The notes below the pieces were generated by a model that ran no database searches, was not told the origin of the DNA, and was given only the letters and a program-made list of their open reading frames with translations. A program made the translations under genes and the position numbers. Positions 26,904 through 37,662 of a DNA stretch of 44,595 nucleotides are shown in pieces; within the stretch, counting starts at the first letter, position 1, and each line of letters opens with the position of its first letter. The stretch lies in NCBI RefSeq assembly GCF_028289855.1, contig NZ_JAQGKZ010000053.1, forward strand, positions 1 to 44,595, given 5' to 3'. This stretch comes from Sphingomonas bacterium. Its GTDB lineage: Bacteria > Pseudomonadota > Alphaproteobacteria > Sphingomonadales > Sphingomonadaceae.

Positions 26904-27419
26904 CTATCCTCGGCAATCCTCGATCACGCGGCCGATCTCCGCCTGCGGTGGCAGCACCACCGGTCGGCGTCCCGCCTGCTCAACCACGAACCGCCCGCGG
27001 CTGAACGCGATCGCGTCGAGCAATGGATCGTTCGCGGCGAACGTGATGCTCATGACGGGCAAGTCGCTCTTGAAATTGCCGGCGGGCGCGATGGTTCGCG
27101 TCATCGTCGTCGTTCGGATCGTAACGGGCCCCGGCAGAATGCCTGTCAGGACGACCCGACGCGCCGCCCGCTCGCAACTGAAGCTGAGCACATCGGCATC
27201 GGTATCGAACTGGACCTGCGACATTTCGGGCCGCTGCACGTAGCGCCAATCGCCCGGCGTGAACGGCCAGTCGTTCCAGTCGCTGGCGAGCGGCGGTGGA
27301 GCGGGAGTCGGGCGCGGCGGTGGCGCAACAACGACGGGCGGACGCACCTCCCGCGCGGGCGGCGCGGCACAGCCGGCGAGGATGGCAAGACTGAGCACAA
27401 GCGGGATCACATAACGCAT
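26904..27419 (-). CDS. Putative lipoprotein, 171 aa
   Basis: The N terminus MRYVIPLVLSLAILAGCAAP has a lipobox (LAGC), so the protein should be lipid-anchored. A proline-rich linker (about residues 20-45) precedes a domain with WNDWPFTPGDWRYV that I do not recognise; two later cysteines (SFSCERA, IEDCRG) may pair. Export would use the Lnt encoded in this window. The frame is open further upstream, but the lipoprotein signal fixes the ATG at 27419. Role unknown. Confidence 0.75.
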   Translation of the reverse strand: MRYVIPLVLSLAILAGCAAPPAREVRPPVVVAPPPRPTPAPPPLASDWNDWPFTPGDWRYVQRPEMSQVQFDTDADVLSFSCERAARRVVLTGILPGPVTIRTTTMTRTIAPAGNFKSDLPVMSITFAANDPLLDAIAFSRGRFVVEQAGRRPVVLPPQAEIGRVIEDCRG

Positions 27420-27529
27420 TGCCCGACCATGACGGCAGGACGCGCGCGCCTCAACCCGAAAGCGGCGGATGCGCGCGGATCGGCGATGTGCGACAGGCGT
27501 TTCGATCCCGATCACGAAAGGCGTTCGAT

Positions 27530-27895
27530 TTGGCCGACACCCCTACCCAGCCGCTGCTAGCCGCCAATCTGGCCGAGGGCATGAAGGTCAAAAGCCGCGA
27601 CGGCAAGGCGATCGGCGCGGTGCATGCGTTCATGATCCACAAACGCTCGGGCCGCGCGATGTACGCCGTGCTCAGTCTCGGCGGGTTCCTCGGCATCGGC
27701 AAAGCCTATTACGCGGTGCCGGTCGCGTTGCTCGCCTATGACTTTGCCGCCGACCAATATGTCGCGTCGGTCGAGCCCAAGGTGCTCGAAGGCGGCCCGA
27801 GCTGGACCAGCACCGCGCCGGAATTCGACCAGGATTATGCGGACCGCGTCGCGAGTTATTACAGCGCGGACAAGCAAGATCTGGAGATAGGGTAG
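27530..27895 (+). CDS. PRC-barrel domain protein
   Basis: A 121-aa soluble protein with a PRC-barrel domain (about residues 15-75): NLAEGMKVKSRDGKAIGAVH, then MYAVLSLGGFLGIGKAYYAV. PRC-barrels occur in the photosynthetic reaction-centre H subunit and, more widely, in RNA-processing (RimM) and stress proteins; this stand-alone short form is common in alphaproteobacteria. The TTG start is preferred (GAAAGG upstream); the open frame begins at 27419. Its stop is 1 base from that of the convergent uvrB. A precise role is unknown. Confidence 0.8.
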   Translation: MADTPTQPLLAANLAEGMKVKSRDGKAIGAVHAFMIHKRSGRAMYAVLSLGGFLGIGKAYYAVPVALLAYDFAADQYVASVEPKVLEGGPSWTSTAPEFDQDYADRVASYYSADKQDLEIG

Positions 27896-27896
27896 C

Positions 27897-30104
<2,208 letters not shown>

Positions 30105-30138
30105 ATCGACGCAATATGGTGACTCTATCGCCAACCCG

Positions 30139-30153
30139 CAACAAATCGGGAAC
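30139..30153 (-). promoter_or_regulatory. LexA-box-like site before uvrB
   Basis: On the minus strand GTTC-CCGATTT-GTTG matches the alphaproteobacterial SOS box GTTC-N7-GTTC at 7 of 8 fixed positions. It lies 35 bases upstream of the uvrB ATG at 30104, where LexA repression would be expected. It is also 32-46 bases upstream of the divergent lipoprotein gene. Confidence 0.5.
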
Positions 30154-30184
30154 GGTCGCGCGAGTCCAGAAACCGGAGAGCAAT

Positions 30185-30751
30185 ATGCGCATCCCCCTTA
30201 CGACCGCCCTCGCCCTTGCGCTCGCCGCGTGCGGCCAGCCGTCGAGCACGACCACGACCGCCACGAGTAACACGACGGAGACCACGGCCACGACGGCGAC
30301 GACCGCCACCACGCCCACCACGACGACGACCGCGTCGACCGTCACCACCGGTACCGCCGGCCCGACCGCCGCGTCGCTGGGGCTTCAACCGGGCAAATGG
30401 GAAACCAGGATTTCGGTCACGAGCATGGAGATAAACGGGGTCAGCCGCGCCGCGCCGAGCGCCGGCGATACTGTCGAGACCTGCCTGACGCCCGAAATGG
30501 CGGCAAAGGGCCCCGGCGAAATGCTCAAGAAGGCGGGCGTCAACTGCACCACCACCACCGCCAGCTACAGTGGCGGCAGGATTTCCGCGCAGATGACGTG
30601 CAAGCTCCCGATGGGCACGATGACGAGCAATACCACCGGCACCTATTCGCCGACCGCCATGACCTCCGACGCCGACGCGACGATGACCGGGCGGATGTCG
30701 ATGCGGGAAAAGATCCACACGGAAGCACGCCGCGTCGGCGAATGCGGCTGA
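30185..30751 (+). CDS. DUF3617-family lipoprotein with Thr-rich linker
   Basis: A 188-aa lipoprotein: the N terminus [20 protein letters not shown] has a lipobox (LAAC). Residues about 21-60 are almost entirely Thr, Ala and Ser, a flexible linker. The rest is a DUF3617 domain ([14 protein letters not shown]... [13 protein letters not shown]), usually periplasmic and of unknown role. GGAGAG at 30175-30180 supports the ATG at 30185. It is the first of two adjacent DUF3617 lipoproteins, 14 bases apart. Confidence 0.85.
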   Translation: MRIPLTTALALALAACGQPSSTTTTATSNTTETTATTATTATTPTTTTTASTVTTGTAGPTAASLGLQPGKWETRISVTSMEINGVSRAAPSAGDTVETCLTPEMAAKGPGEMLKKAGVNCTTTTASYSGGRISAQMTCKLPMGTMTSNTTGTYSPTAMTSDADATMTGRMSMREKIHTEARRVGECG

Positions 30752-30765
30752 AACAGGGGGAGATG

Positions 30766-31287
30766 ATGCGCAAGACAATGATGGCCGCCGGCATGGCGGC
30801 GATAATGCTCGCCGGCTGCGCCAAGAGCGGCCCGCCGCCCAAGCGCGAGCCCGGCAGCTGGTCGTCGAAGTTCGAACTCAAACGGGTCGAGGGCAAGGAC
30901 GCCGACAAAGCCAAGGCGGCAATGACGCCGATGTTCGCGATGATGAGCGCGATGTCGATCTGCGTCACGCCCGAAATGTCGGCCAAGGAAGACCCGACCC
31001 AGGACGTCGAGAAGCTCGGCGGCCCCAATGGCCGCTGTACGTTCGACCGGAAATCGATCGCGGGCGGCACCATCGACGTTGCCGGCACGTGCAAGCTCGC
31101 CAACGGCAAGACGACCAAGGTGACCGCAACGGGCACGCTGGGCGCGAGCGTTCAGGACATGGATACCACCGTCGAAGTGTTCGACGCGACGGGCGCGAAG
31201 GAAGGGCTGATGGAAATAGCGAACCACTCGACCCGCAACGGCGAGTGCACCGCCAAGGACATGAAGTCGCCGCCCGCGACGATGTAG
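30766..31287 (+). CDS. DUF3617-family lipoprotein
   Basis: A 173-aa lipoprotein with a clear signal and lipobox (MAAGMAAIMLAGCAKSGPPP) and a DUF3617 domain (GSWSSKFELKRV... SICVTPEMSAKED... NGECTAKDM). It lacks the long Thr-rich linker of its neighbour. ATGs at 30763 and 30766 are possible; AGGGGGAG suits 30766 better. It is co-transcribed with the preceding DUF3617 gene and ends before a strong hairpin. The pair is probably a diverged duplication. Function is unknown. Confidence 0.85.
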   Translation: MRKTMMAAGMAAIMLAGCAKSGPPPKREPGSWSSKFELKRVEGKDADKAKAAMTPMFAMMSAMSICVTPEMSAKEDPTQDVEKLGGPNGRCTFDRKSIAGGTIDVAGTCKLANGKTTKVTATGTLGASVQDMDTTVEVFDATGAKEGLMEIANHSTRNGECTAKDMKSPPATM

Positions 31288-31294
31288 GGATCGT

Positions 31295-31314
31295 TCCCCG
31301 GCGACCGCCGGGGA
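31295..31314. terminator. Hairpin between convergent genes
   Basis: TCCCCGGC, a 4-base loop, then GCCGGGGA: a perfect 8-bp stem 7 bases after the DUF3617 stop and 1 base before the stop of the opposite gene. It has no T-tract. The position suggests a two-way terminator. Confidence 0.55.
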
Positions 31315-31315
31315 G

Positions 31316-31771
31316 CTACCCCACCTTGCGGTACGCCACGCGCCACATCGCGACCGCGATCCCCGCCGCCATCGCCGCCATGACCAGGCTGGTCAGGATT
31401 CCGCTCGCCCAGCGGTAGAGCAATGTCTGCGCGTCCATCACCGGCGCGACGAACATGCCGTAGCCATAGGTCTGCCCGCCGAGGAACAGCACGAACCCGA
31501 CTACGCCGCCCAGGGTTGCGGCGGCAACCGGGCCGCGGCGTCCGGCCGCGTGGAGCAACGCCCACGGGATCGCCGCCAGCGCGGTGATCGACAATGCGGT
31601 CATCAGCGATCCGATCAGCAGCCCGCCGAGCAGCGCGCCGACATTGTGCGTACCGGCGAACGCCATCAGCAGCACGCCGATCGCGCCGCCCATCGTCCCG
31701 CCCGCGCCGATCGCCAGCCCGACACGGTCGATGCTCGTCTCATAGCGCGCAGGCGCCGGTTGTGCGGCCAT
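31316..31771 (-). CDS. Membrane protein of unknown function, 151 aa
   Basis: Four hydrophobic segments are visible (about residues 18-42, 45-68, 82-105, 122-145), with Gly/Ala-rich helices and a GGQTYGYGMF loop. I do not recognise the family. The ATG at 31771 is chosen because AGGGGGAGGGGG precedes it directly; the open frame starts at 31798. It ends opposite the DUF3617 pair. No partner is apparent. Confidence 0.7.
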   Translation of the reverse strand: MAAQPAPARYETSIDRVGLAIGAGGTMGGAIGVLLMAFAGTHNVGALLGGLLIGSLMTALSITALAAIPWALLHAAGRRGPVAAATLGGVVGFVLFLGGQTYGYGMFVAPVMDAQTLLYRWASGILTSLVMAAMAAGIAVAMWRVAYRKVG

Positions 31772-31819
31772 GCCCCCTCCCCCTAGTGGTGACGTCATAG
31801 CACCACGCCCCCCGCCGCC

Positions 31820-32974
31820 TCAAGGCAGCGCGGCGGCGCCGGATGTTTCGAGGCAATGCAATAGCTCGGCGCGCGGCATCGCAGGACGCGGGCGCGGCGC
31901 GGCGTAGGGCGGTATCGCTACCGTCCGTCCGATCGGCAGCGCATCGAAACCGCTCTGCCCCGTACATTTTTCCGCGGCGGCGAGCAGCCGGGGCGGCGTG
32001 TCCCAGCCTTCATAGGACAGCCGGAACGTCCCCCAATGCACCCCGATCGCATGGCTCGCGCCGAGCCGGCGGAACACCTCGACCGCATCGAGCGGCCCGA
32101 TATGGCTCCCCGCCGCCATCTGCCCCGGCGCAAAACGGAACGCACCGATCGGGATCAACGCGAGCCGGATCGGGCCATAGCTCACCGCCTTGTCAGCCCA
32201 GCCGAAATCGCCGGCGCCGGTATCGCCCGCGAAGAACAGGTTGCCGCCCGGCAACGTCACGACAAAGCTCGACCACAATGCGCGGTTGCGGTCGGCGAAC
32301 CAGCGGCTGTCCCAATGATGGCCGCGATTGACGATCACTTCGATCCCCGCTCGGACTTCAACCCTGCCGCCCCAGTCTCGCGCAGTCGCGGGCACGCCCG
32401 CCTGGCTGATCACGCTGTCATTGCCGAGCGATGTAACGATCATCGGCTTGTCGCGATCCGACAGGCGCTTGAGCGTCGCCAGATCCATGTGATCGTAATG
32501 GTCGTGGCTGACGAGCACGAGGTCGATCCGGGGGAGATCGTCGAACCGGATGCCAGGCTCGGCCACCCGGGTCGGACCGAACCCCCACGGGCCAGCGCTC
32601 TTGCTCCACACGGGATCGGTCAGGATGTTAATTCCCGCCGTCTGGACGAGCACGCTCGAATGCCCGATCCACGTCACCAGCATCCGCTCGCCATCGACCC
32701 GCGCGGGCGGCCTGGTCGGCGCCACCGCGACGCGGCTCGGCCATTTCGGCCGGTCGTCGCTGCCCGCTATGTAGCGCAGCATCGTACCGGTATTGGCCAC
32801 CGGCAGGCCGTCGTCGCCATCGGGATTGAAGAAGCGCTCGCCGTCGAAATGATCGCTGACGGGGCCGCGATAATATCGCGCGTCGAGGAAATGCGGGACG
32901 ATCGTCAGCGTCAGGCACAGCAGGATCACGAGCCACAGCAGGCCCGCGCCGATCCATCTGAAAAGCCTGCCCAT
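31820..32974 (-). CDS. Metallo-beta-lactamase-fold hydrolase (NAPE-PLD-like)
   Basis: A protein of about 384 aa with an N-terminal membrane anchor (IGAGLLWLVILLCLTLTIV) and an MBL domain. The metal-binding motif SHDHYDHMD (HxHxDH) is intact, and the downstream GHHWDSRW, FFAGDTGAG and IGVHWGTF blocks supply the remaining ligands. This arrangement matches the NAPE-hydrolysing phospholipase D-like / UlaG-type subgroup, so a phospholipid or related phosphodiester is a plausible substrate. The start at 32974 is preferred to the GTG at 32989. It is probably a single-gene transcript. Confidence 0.85.
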   Translation of the reverse strand: MGRLFRWIGAGLLWLVILLCLTLTIVPHFLDARYYRGPVSDHFDGERFFNPDGDDGLPVANTGTMLRYIAGSDDRPKWPSRVAVAPTRPPARVDGERMLVTWIGHSSVLVQTAGINILTDPVWSKSAGPWGFGPTRVAEPGIRFDDLPRIDLVLVSHDHYDHMDLATLKRLSDRDKPMIVTSLGNDSVISQAGVPATARDWGGRVEVRAGIEVIVNRGHHWDSRWFADRNRALWSSFVVTLPGGNLFFAGDTGAGDFGWADKAVSYGPIRLALIPIGAFRFAPGQMAAGSHIGPLDAVEVFRRLGASHAIGVHWGTFRLSYEGWDTPPRLLAAAEKCTGQSGFDALPIGRTVAIPPYAAPRPRPAMPRAELLHCLETSGAAALP

Positions 32975-33012
32975 GCGCGCCCGTCCCACAGCGGGGACGC
33001 GGGTTCAAGCGC

Positions 33013-34395
33013 TCAGCCCTGATCCTCGTACGCAAATTGCAGGATGCCCCAATGCCGCCCCTGCACCTTGATCGACGCGATGACTTGCTTGAGCAGCAAC
33101 ACGTCACCCGACGATGTCGCGCGGCGATAGGCCTTGAGGCAGAACGGATCGGTGATCTTGCACTGGATCTGGGTCTCTGGAAAATCGAAGATCAGCCCCT
33201 GGCGCGAATGTTCGGCGTTCCACGCATCGTCGCCGGGGCGTTGCGGGTGCGCGCGTTCGGGCATCGCCACCGCGCCGAAGCCGTTGCGATCGGTGAAGGT
33301 CATCCCGAAAAAGCCCTTATAACCCCGCGCGGCCTCCTGATGCGGGCGCGCGGCGGGGACGATGAAGCGCTGGACCGGGTGAGTGTAAAGCGGCGGGTTG
33401 GTGCCGGGAATTTGCGCGTAATCTTCGCTGAACAGCTCGGCGACGCCGATCTCGCCCGCGGCGAGCGCGGCCTCGAGCGCGTCGGCCACCGCTTTCGCGG
33501 TATCGAGGCCGAAACGGATATAGCGCGAATCGACGATCTCGATCCCGCTTTCGGCAAAATGCTGGAGCATCGCGTTGGTGTCGTCGCTGACGCTGGTCAG
33601 CCGGGTCGACAGGCGTTGCAGCCCGTCGGCATTGCCCGTCGAATTGTGCGCGAGGCTGCCCAGCCCCGAGCGGATGTTGCCGACCGATTCGACCATGTAG
33701 CCGATGCTGTCGGCGACCGCTTCGCTATTGTCCGACAGCCCGCGCATCAGCGTCGACAGCCGCCCGACCAATGCCTCGATATCGCGCGTGCCGGCATGCG
33801 CCGACTGCGCTTTCTCGACGCCGTGCGCGACCCGGTCGAGCATCCCCGACGCCTCGCCGGTCAGCGCGCGGATCGATTGCTCGATCTTCTGCGTCGCGGT
33901 CGCGGTTTCGTTGGCGAGTTTCTTCACTTCGCTCGCGACGACGGCAAACCCGCGCCCGGCATCCCCCGCGCGTGCCGCCTCGATCGTCGCGTTGAGCGCG
34001 AGCAGATTGGTCTGGCTGGCGATCCCGCTGATCACCGACGTGACATGGGCAACGGTCTCCAGCGCGTCGTTGAACCCGCCGAGCGCGGCATGGATATGGC
34101 TGACCTGCTCGATCAGATCGACCACGTTGATCGTCGCATCCGACAATTGGCGGCTCGAATCGTCGATGACGCTGCGCGCCGCGCCGGCATTCTGGCGCGC
34201 CTCATGCGCGGCGGTGGCGATGCTTTCACCGTTATCGGCCAGCCGCACGGCTTCGCCGCCGATCGCCTCGATCGTCGCGGCCTGATCGCTTACGCGGCCG
34301 GCGATTTCGGTAATGTCGGCCTGCAAGTCGAGCGTCCGGATGCCGAGGTCGCCCGACATCCGCGCCGCGGTCTGGACGGTTTGCGCGATGTCCAA
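33013..34395 (-). CDS. Soluble methyl-accepting chemotaxis protein with C-terminal sensor
   Basis: A cytosolic chemoreceptor of about 460 aa. The signalling hairpin is near the N terminus, with its tip at about residues 125-155 ([20 protein letters not shown] and the following [15 protein letters not shown]), and there is no transmembrane helix or HAMP domain. The C-terminal 170 residues form a sensor-like domain ([17 protein letters not shown]... [14 protein letters not shown] region... [10 protein letters not shown]) with two cysteines (QCKITDPFC). The order is the reverse of classical MCPs. The TTG start at 34395 sits right after a terminator; ATG at 34359 is the alternative. No che genes are near. 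It probably senses an internal signal. Confidence 0.85.
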   Translation of the reverse strand: MDIAQTVQTAARMSGDLGIRTLDLQADITEIAGRVSDQAATIEAIGGEAVRLADNGESIATAAHEARQNAGAARSVIDDSSRQLSDATINVVDLIEQVSHIHAALGGFNDALETVAHVTSVISGIASQTNLLALNATIEAARAGDAGRGFAVVASEVKKLANETATATQKIEQSIRALTGEASGMLDRVAHGVEKAQSAHAGTRDIEALVGRLSTLMRGLSDNSEAVADSIGYMVESVGNIRSGLGSLAHNSTGNADGLQRLSTRLTSVSDDTNAMLQHFAESGIEIVDSRYIRFGLDTAKAVADALEAALAAGEIGVAELFSEDYAQIPGTNPPLYTHPVQRFIVPAARPHQEAARGYKGFFGMTFTDRNGFGAVAMPERAHPQRPGDDAWNAEHSRQGLIFDFPETQIQCKITDPFCLKAYRRATSSGDVLLLKQVIASIKVQGRHWGILQFAYEDQG

Positions 34396-34399
34396 ATCT

Positions 34400-34424
34400 A
34401 AAAAACCCCCTGGGAAATCAGGGG
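34400..34424 (-). terminator. Rho-independent terminator of the fumarase-trmO operon
   Basis: On the minus strand CCCCTG, a 6-base loop, then CAGGGG, followed by a run of six T. It lies 45 bases after the trmO stop. The T-run ends only about 5 bases before the TTG proposed as start of the chemoreceptor gene. Confidence 0.85.
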
Positions 34425-34468
34425 AAACCGTAAGCGGTGTTGGTTAACAGCTGCTTAGCGAAACCGGG

Positions 34469-34933
34469 TCAGGCTTGCCAATATCCCGCCATCAATTCGC
34501 TCGCCCAGTCGGGCTGGCGGATATCGCCGCGGGGGCCGAACTCGCGCATCATCGGCTTGATGTCGATCACCGGCGTCCCGTCGATCGCGTCGAGCCCGCG
34601 GACATATAGCCGAGTCCCCTCGACGCGCTCGATCCGGCAGACGGTGATGCCGATCCGGTTGGGCCGGTTCTTGCCACGTTGCGCGAAGATGCCGACCAGC
34701 GGCCAATCGGTGCGACCGCGCGGATGCCGCGCACCGGTTTCGATCTTGTCGAGCGGCACCTGGTCGAACACGAACGCGATCTCGGCATGGCTGAAGTCGG
34801 CGAGGCCATAGAGCGCTTCCTCGCCGAACTCCGCGGCGAGCTCGATTACGGCGGTCTCGCGGTCCCAATCGTCGTCTACCGCTTCGGCGCGCCCGCCGCG
34901 GACGTAGGCGATCGGATCGATCGGGAACGTCAT
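34469..34933 (-). CDS. trmO: tRNA (N6-threonylcarbamoyladenosine(37)-N6)-methyltransferase TrmO-like
   Basis: A 154-aa SAM-dependent methyltransferase of the TsaA/TrmO (UPF0066) family, which makes m6t6A37 in tRNA-Thr. The compact beta-barrel family length fits, and FVFDQVPLDKIETGARHPRG, PNRIGITVCRIERVEG and VRGLDAIDGTPVIDIKP are the diagnostic blocks. The ATG at 34933 overlaps the fumarase stop (ATGA), so trmO is coupled to fumarase. Some short UPF0066 members may have other substrates. Confidence 0.85.
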   Translation of the reverse strand: MTFPIDPIAYVRGGRAEAVDDDWDRETAVIELAAEFGEEALYGLADFSHAEIAFVFDQVPLDKIETGARHPRGRTDWPLVGIFAQRGKNRPNRIGITVCRIERVEGTRLYVRGLDAIDGTPVIDIKPMMREFGPRGDIRQPDWASELMAGYWQA

Positions 34934-36444
34934 GCCAGCAATTTCTCCCGTGCGATCTTCTCCTTCCACACTAGTGGCGCGAGCTGGTGGACGTTGTTGC
35001 CCTCGCTATCGACCGCGACGGTGACCGGGAAGTCCTGGACCTCGAATTCGTAGATAGCTTCCATCCCGAGATCCTCGAAACCAACCACCTTCGACCCCTT
35101 GATCGCCCGCGCGACCAGGTACGCCGCGCCACCGACCGCCATCAAATACGCCGACTTGCCTTCCGCGATCGCAGCCGTCGCATCGGGCCCGCGCTCAGCC
35201 TTGCCGACCATCGCGAGCAGCCCCTGACCGAGCATCATGCGGGTGAACTTGTCCATTCGCGTCGCGGTGGTGGGGCCTGCCGGGCCGACGACTTCCTCGC
35301 CGACCGGATCGACCGGGCCGACATAATAGATCACCCGGCCCGCAAAGCTGACCGGCAGTTCCTCGCCCTTCGCCAGCATATCGGCGATCCGCTTGTGCGC
35401 GGCGTCGCGGCCGGTGAGCATCTTGCCGTTGAGCAGCAAGCGGTCGCCTTGCTTCCACGATTGCACGGTCTCAGGCGTCAGCGTGTCGAGATCGACGCGG
35501 ATCGCCGCCGCATCGGGCTGCCAGTCGACCTTGGGCCATTCGTCGAGCTTGGGCGCCTCCAGATACGTCGGCCCCGACCCGTCGAGCGTGAAATGCGCGT
35601 GGCGCGTCGCGGCGCAGTTCGGGATCATCGCCACCGGCTTGCCCGCGGCGTGGCACGGCGCGTCCCTGATCTTGACGTCGAGGATCGTCGACAGCCCGCC
35701 CAGCCCCTGCGCGCCGATGCCGAGCGCGTTGACCTTGTCGAAAATTTCGATCCGCAGCGCCTCGATGTCGTTGCGCGGGCCCCGCGCCTTGAGCGGCCCC
35801 ATGTCGATCGGCTCCATCAGCGCTTGCTTGGCGAGCAGCACGCAATGCTCTGCCGTCCCGCCGATCCCGATGCCGAGCATCCCCGGCGGACACCACCCCG
35901 CGCCCATTTGCGGCAGCATCTCGAGCACCCAGTCAACGATCGAATCGGACGGGTTCATCATCTTGAACTTGGACTTGTTCTCCGACCCGCCGCCCTTGGC
36001 CGCGACATCGATCGATACCTTCGACCCCGGCACCATATCGACGTAGAGCACACACGGCGTGTTGTCCTTGGTGTTGCGCCGGGTGAATGCCGGGTCTTCG
36101 AGCACCGACGCGCGCAGCTTGTTCTCGGGGTTGAGATACGCCCGCCGCACACCCTCATCGACGATGTCCTGCAACGAGCGGCTGGTGTCGTCGAGCCGGC
36201 AGTCCATCCCCCATTCGACGAACACGTTGACGATTCCCGTGTCCTGGCAGATCGGCCGATGCCCCTCTGCGCACATCCGGCTGTTGGTCAGGATCTGCGC
36301 GATGGCGTCCTTCGCCGCCGGCCCCTGCTCGGCCTCGTACGCCACGCCGAGCGCGCGGATGTAATCCATCGGGTGATAGTAGCTGATGAACTGCAGCGCG
36401 TCGGCGACGCTCTCGATCAGGTCGGTGGCGCGGATGATGGTCAT
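34930..36444 (-). CDS. fumA: Class I (iron-sulfur) fumarate hydratase
   Basis: TCA-cycle enzyme interconverting fumarate and malate. It is 504 aa, the single-chain form joining the alpha part and the beta part (from about residue 330). The three cluster cysteines are visible: C66 (RPICQDTG), the Cys of GAGWCPPG and the Cys of IPNCAATRHAHF. The beta part carries GEEVVGPAGPTTATRMDKFT. The [4Fe-4S] cluster makes this type oxygen-sensitive. The downstream trmO is coupled by 4 bases, and a terminator ends the pair. No regulator is seen. Confidence 0.95.
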   Translation of the reverse strand: MTIIRATDLIESVADALQFISYYHPMDYIRALGVAYEAEQGPAAKDAIAQILTNSRMCAEGHRPICQDTGIVNVFVEWGMDCRLDDTSRSLQDIVDEGVRRAYLNPENKLRASVLEDPAFTRRNTKDNTPCVLYVDMVPGSKVSIDVAAKGGGSENKSKFKMMNPSDSIVDWVLEMLPQMGAGWCPPGMLGIGIGGTAEHCVLLAKQALMEPIDMGPLKARGPRNDIEALRIEIFDKVNALGIGAQGLGGLSTILDVKIRDAPCHAAGKPVAMIPNCAATRHAHFTLDGSGPTYLEAPKLDEWPKVDWQPDAAAIRVDLDTLTPETVQSWKQGDRLLLNGKMLTGRDAAHKRIADMLAKGEELPVSFAGRVIYYVGPVDPVGEEVVGPAGPTTATRMDKFTRMMLGQGLLAMVGKAERGPDATAAIAEGKSAYLMAVGGAAYLVARAIKGSKVVGFEDLGMEAIYEFEVQDFPVTVAVDSEGNNVHQLAPLVWKEKIAREKLLA

Positions 36445-36484
36445 CGCCGCGCTCTAGCGCCGCCCTCGCCCATCGGTCCAGACG

Positions 36485-37009
36485 TTAAGCCGGCACCGTC
36501 CGCAGCCGCCCCTCATAATCGCGCTTGCCGATCGGCACGCCGTTCGCGCGCAGGATGTCGTAGGCGGTGACCGCGTGGAAATGGAAATTGGGCAGCGAAA
36601 AGGAGAGGATGAAGGCCTCCGCGGTAAAGGCGAGCCGGCGCGGGCCTATCTGGAGGTCGAGCGCCTTGCCGGCGCAGGCGTCGATTTCATCGCGAGCGAA
36701 CGCCCGCAATTTGACACCGGCTTGCGCCACCATCGCCTGGAGATCGGCGAACGGCATCGACCCGACCAGCGGCGGCGGCGCGAACACGCCGGTCGTCAGC
36801 GCCTCTACACCCCAGGCAGCATGGTGCGACAGCGCTTCGATCTGGAAATGAAACGGCGCCATGTCCGGAAACAGGCGCGTGTTCACCAAGTCATCCGGAT
36901 CGGTGCCGGCGTCGGCGCAATGCTTGGCTGCGCGGCCCAGGAAGCCCCCGACTGCATCGATCGTCTGCAGGAAGGTCGGCACGCTGAGGTCGTAGAGCGA
37001 CAGGGCCAT
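36485..37009 (-). CDS. DUF1993 (DinB-like) family protein
   Basis: A 174-aa helical protein of the DUF1993 family: LYDLSVPTFLQTIDAVGGFL at the N terminus and LPNFHFHAVTAYDILRANGV at the C terminus. The histidines (FHFQIEALSHHA, NFHFHAVTAYD) in a DinB-type four-helix bundle suggest a metal site; the reaction is not known. Its ATG shares one base with the GST stop (TGATGG), so it is co-translated with the GST and the reductase. The group looks like a small detoxification operon. Confidence 0.85.
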   Translation of the reverse strand: MALSLYDLSVPTFLQTIDAVGGFLGRAAKHCADAGTDPDDLVNTRLFPDMAPFHFQIEALSHHAAWGVEALTTGVFAPPPLVGSMPFADLQAMVAQAGVKLRAFARDEIDACAGKALDLQIGPRRLAFTAEAFILSFSLPNFHFHAVTAYDILRANGVPIGKRDYEGRLRTVPA

Positions 37010-37662
37010 CAGTCCCGTCCCTCCGGCGCGCCGAGCGGGAAGTAATGCCGGTACGGCCGCGCCTCGTCGAGCGCGCGCGCGTAGCTCGGCTGCGCGAGCA
37101 GACGGTCACGATACACCCACAGGTTCGCGAAGCTTTTGGGGATCGCATAGGTCCAGTCGGCGTAGAGCAACGCCGGCGCCGCCGAGCAGTCGGCCAGGCT
37201 GAACCTGTCGCTCGCCACCCATTCGCGCCCGGCCAGATGCTTGTCGAGATATGCGTAGGCGGTGTCGAACTGCGCCTTCCATTTGGCACCGTCGTCGCCG
37301 TCATCGGGCTCGCGGCCGATCGCGACATAGACCATCCGTTGCTGCGGATAGTTGATGTAATTGTCGAAGAAGCGGTCCCACATCCGCACCTCGACCGCGG
37401 CGGCGGGGTCGGCCGGGATCAACAGCTTGTCCGGGTATTTGACGTCAAGATATTCGATGATCGTCGCCGCATCGAACACCAATTGCTCGTGATCGGTCAG
37501 CACCGGAAACTTGCCGATCGGCCACAGTGCCGCGAACGCGCTCGCCACCGGCTCGCTGCCGTCGAGCATCACTTCCTCGAACGTGACACCTTTCTCGTAG
37601 AACGCCGTCTTGGCCTTCTGGCAGTACGACGACAGCGGGTGGGCGTAGAGCTTGAGCGTCAT
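37009..37662 (-). CDS. Glutathione S-transferase
   Basis: A 217-aa GST with a thioredoxin-like N-terminal half (KLYAHPLSSYCQKAKTAFYE; the SSYCQ segment is at the catalytic Ser/Cys position) and an all-helical C-terminal half (VRMWDRFFDNYINYPQQRM). The glutathione-binding pattern GKFPVL and DAATIIEYL is present. Its start overlaps the stop of the reductase gene (ATGA) and its stop touches the DUF1993 start. Likely role: conjugation or reduction of a small toxic compound. Confidence 0.9.
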   Translation of the reverse strand: MTLKLYAHPLSSYCQKAKTAFYEKGVTFEEVMLDGSEPVASAFAALWPIGKFPVLTDHEQLVFDAATIIEYLDVKYPDKLLIPADPAAAVEVRMWDRFFDNYINYPQQRMVYVAIGREPDDGDDGAKWKAQFDTAYAYLDKHLAGREWVASDRFSLADCSAAPALLYADWTYAIPKSFANLWVYRDRLLAQPSYARALDEARPYRHYFPLGAPEGRD

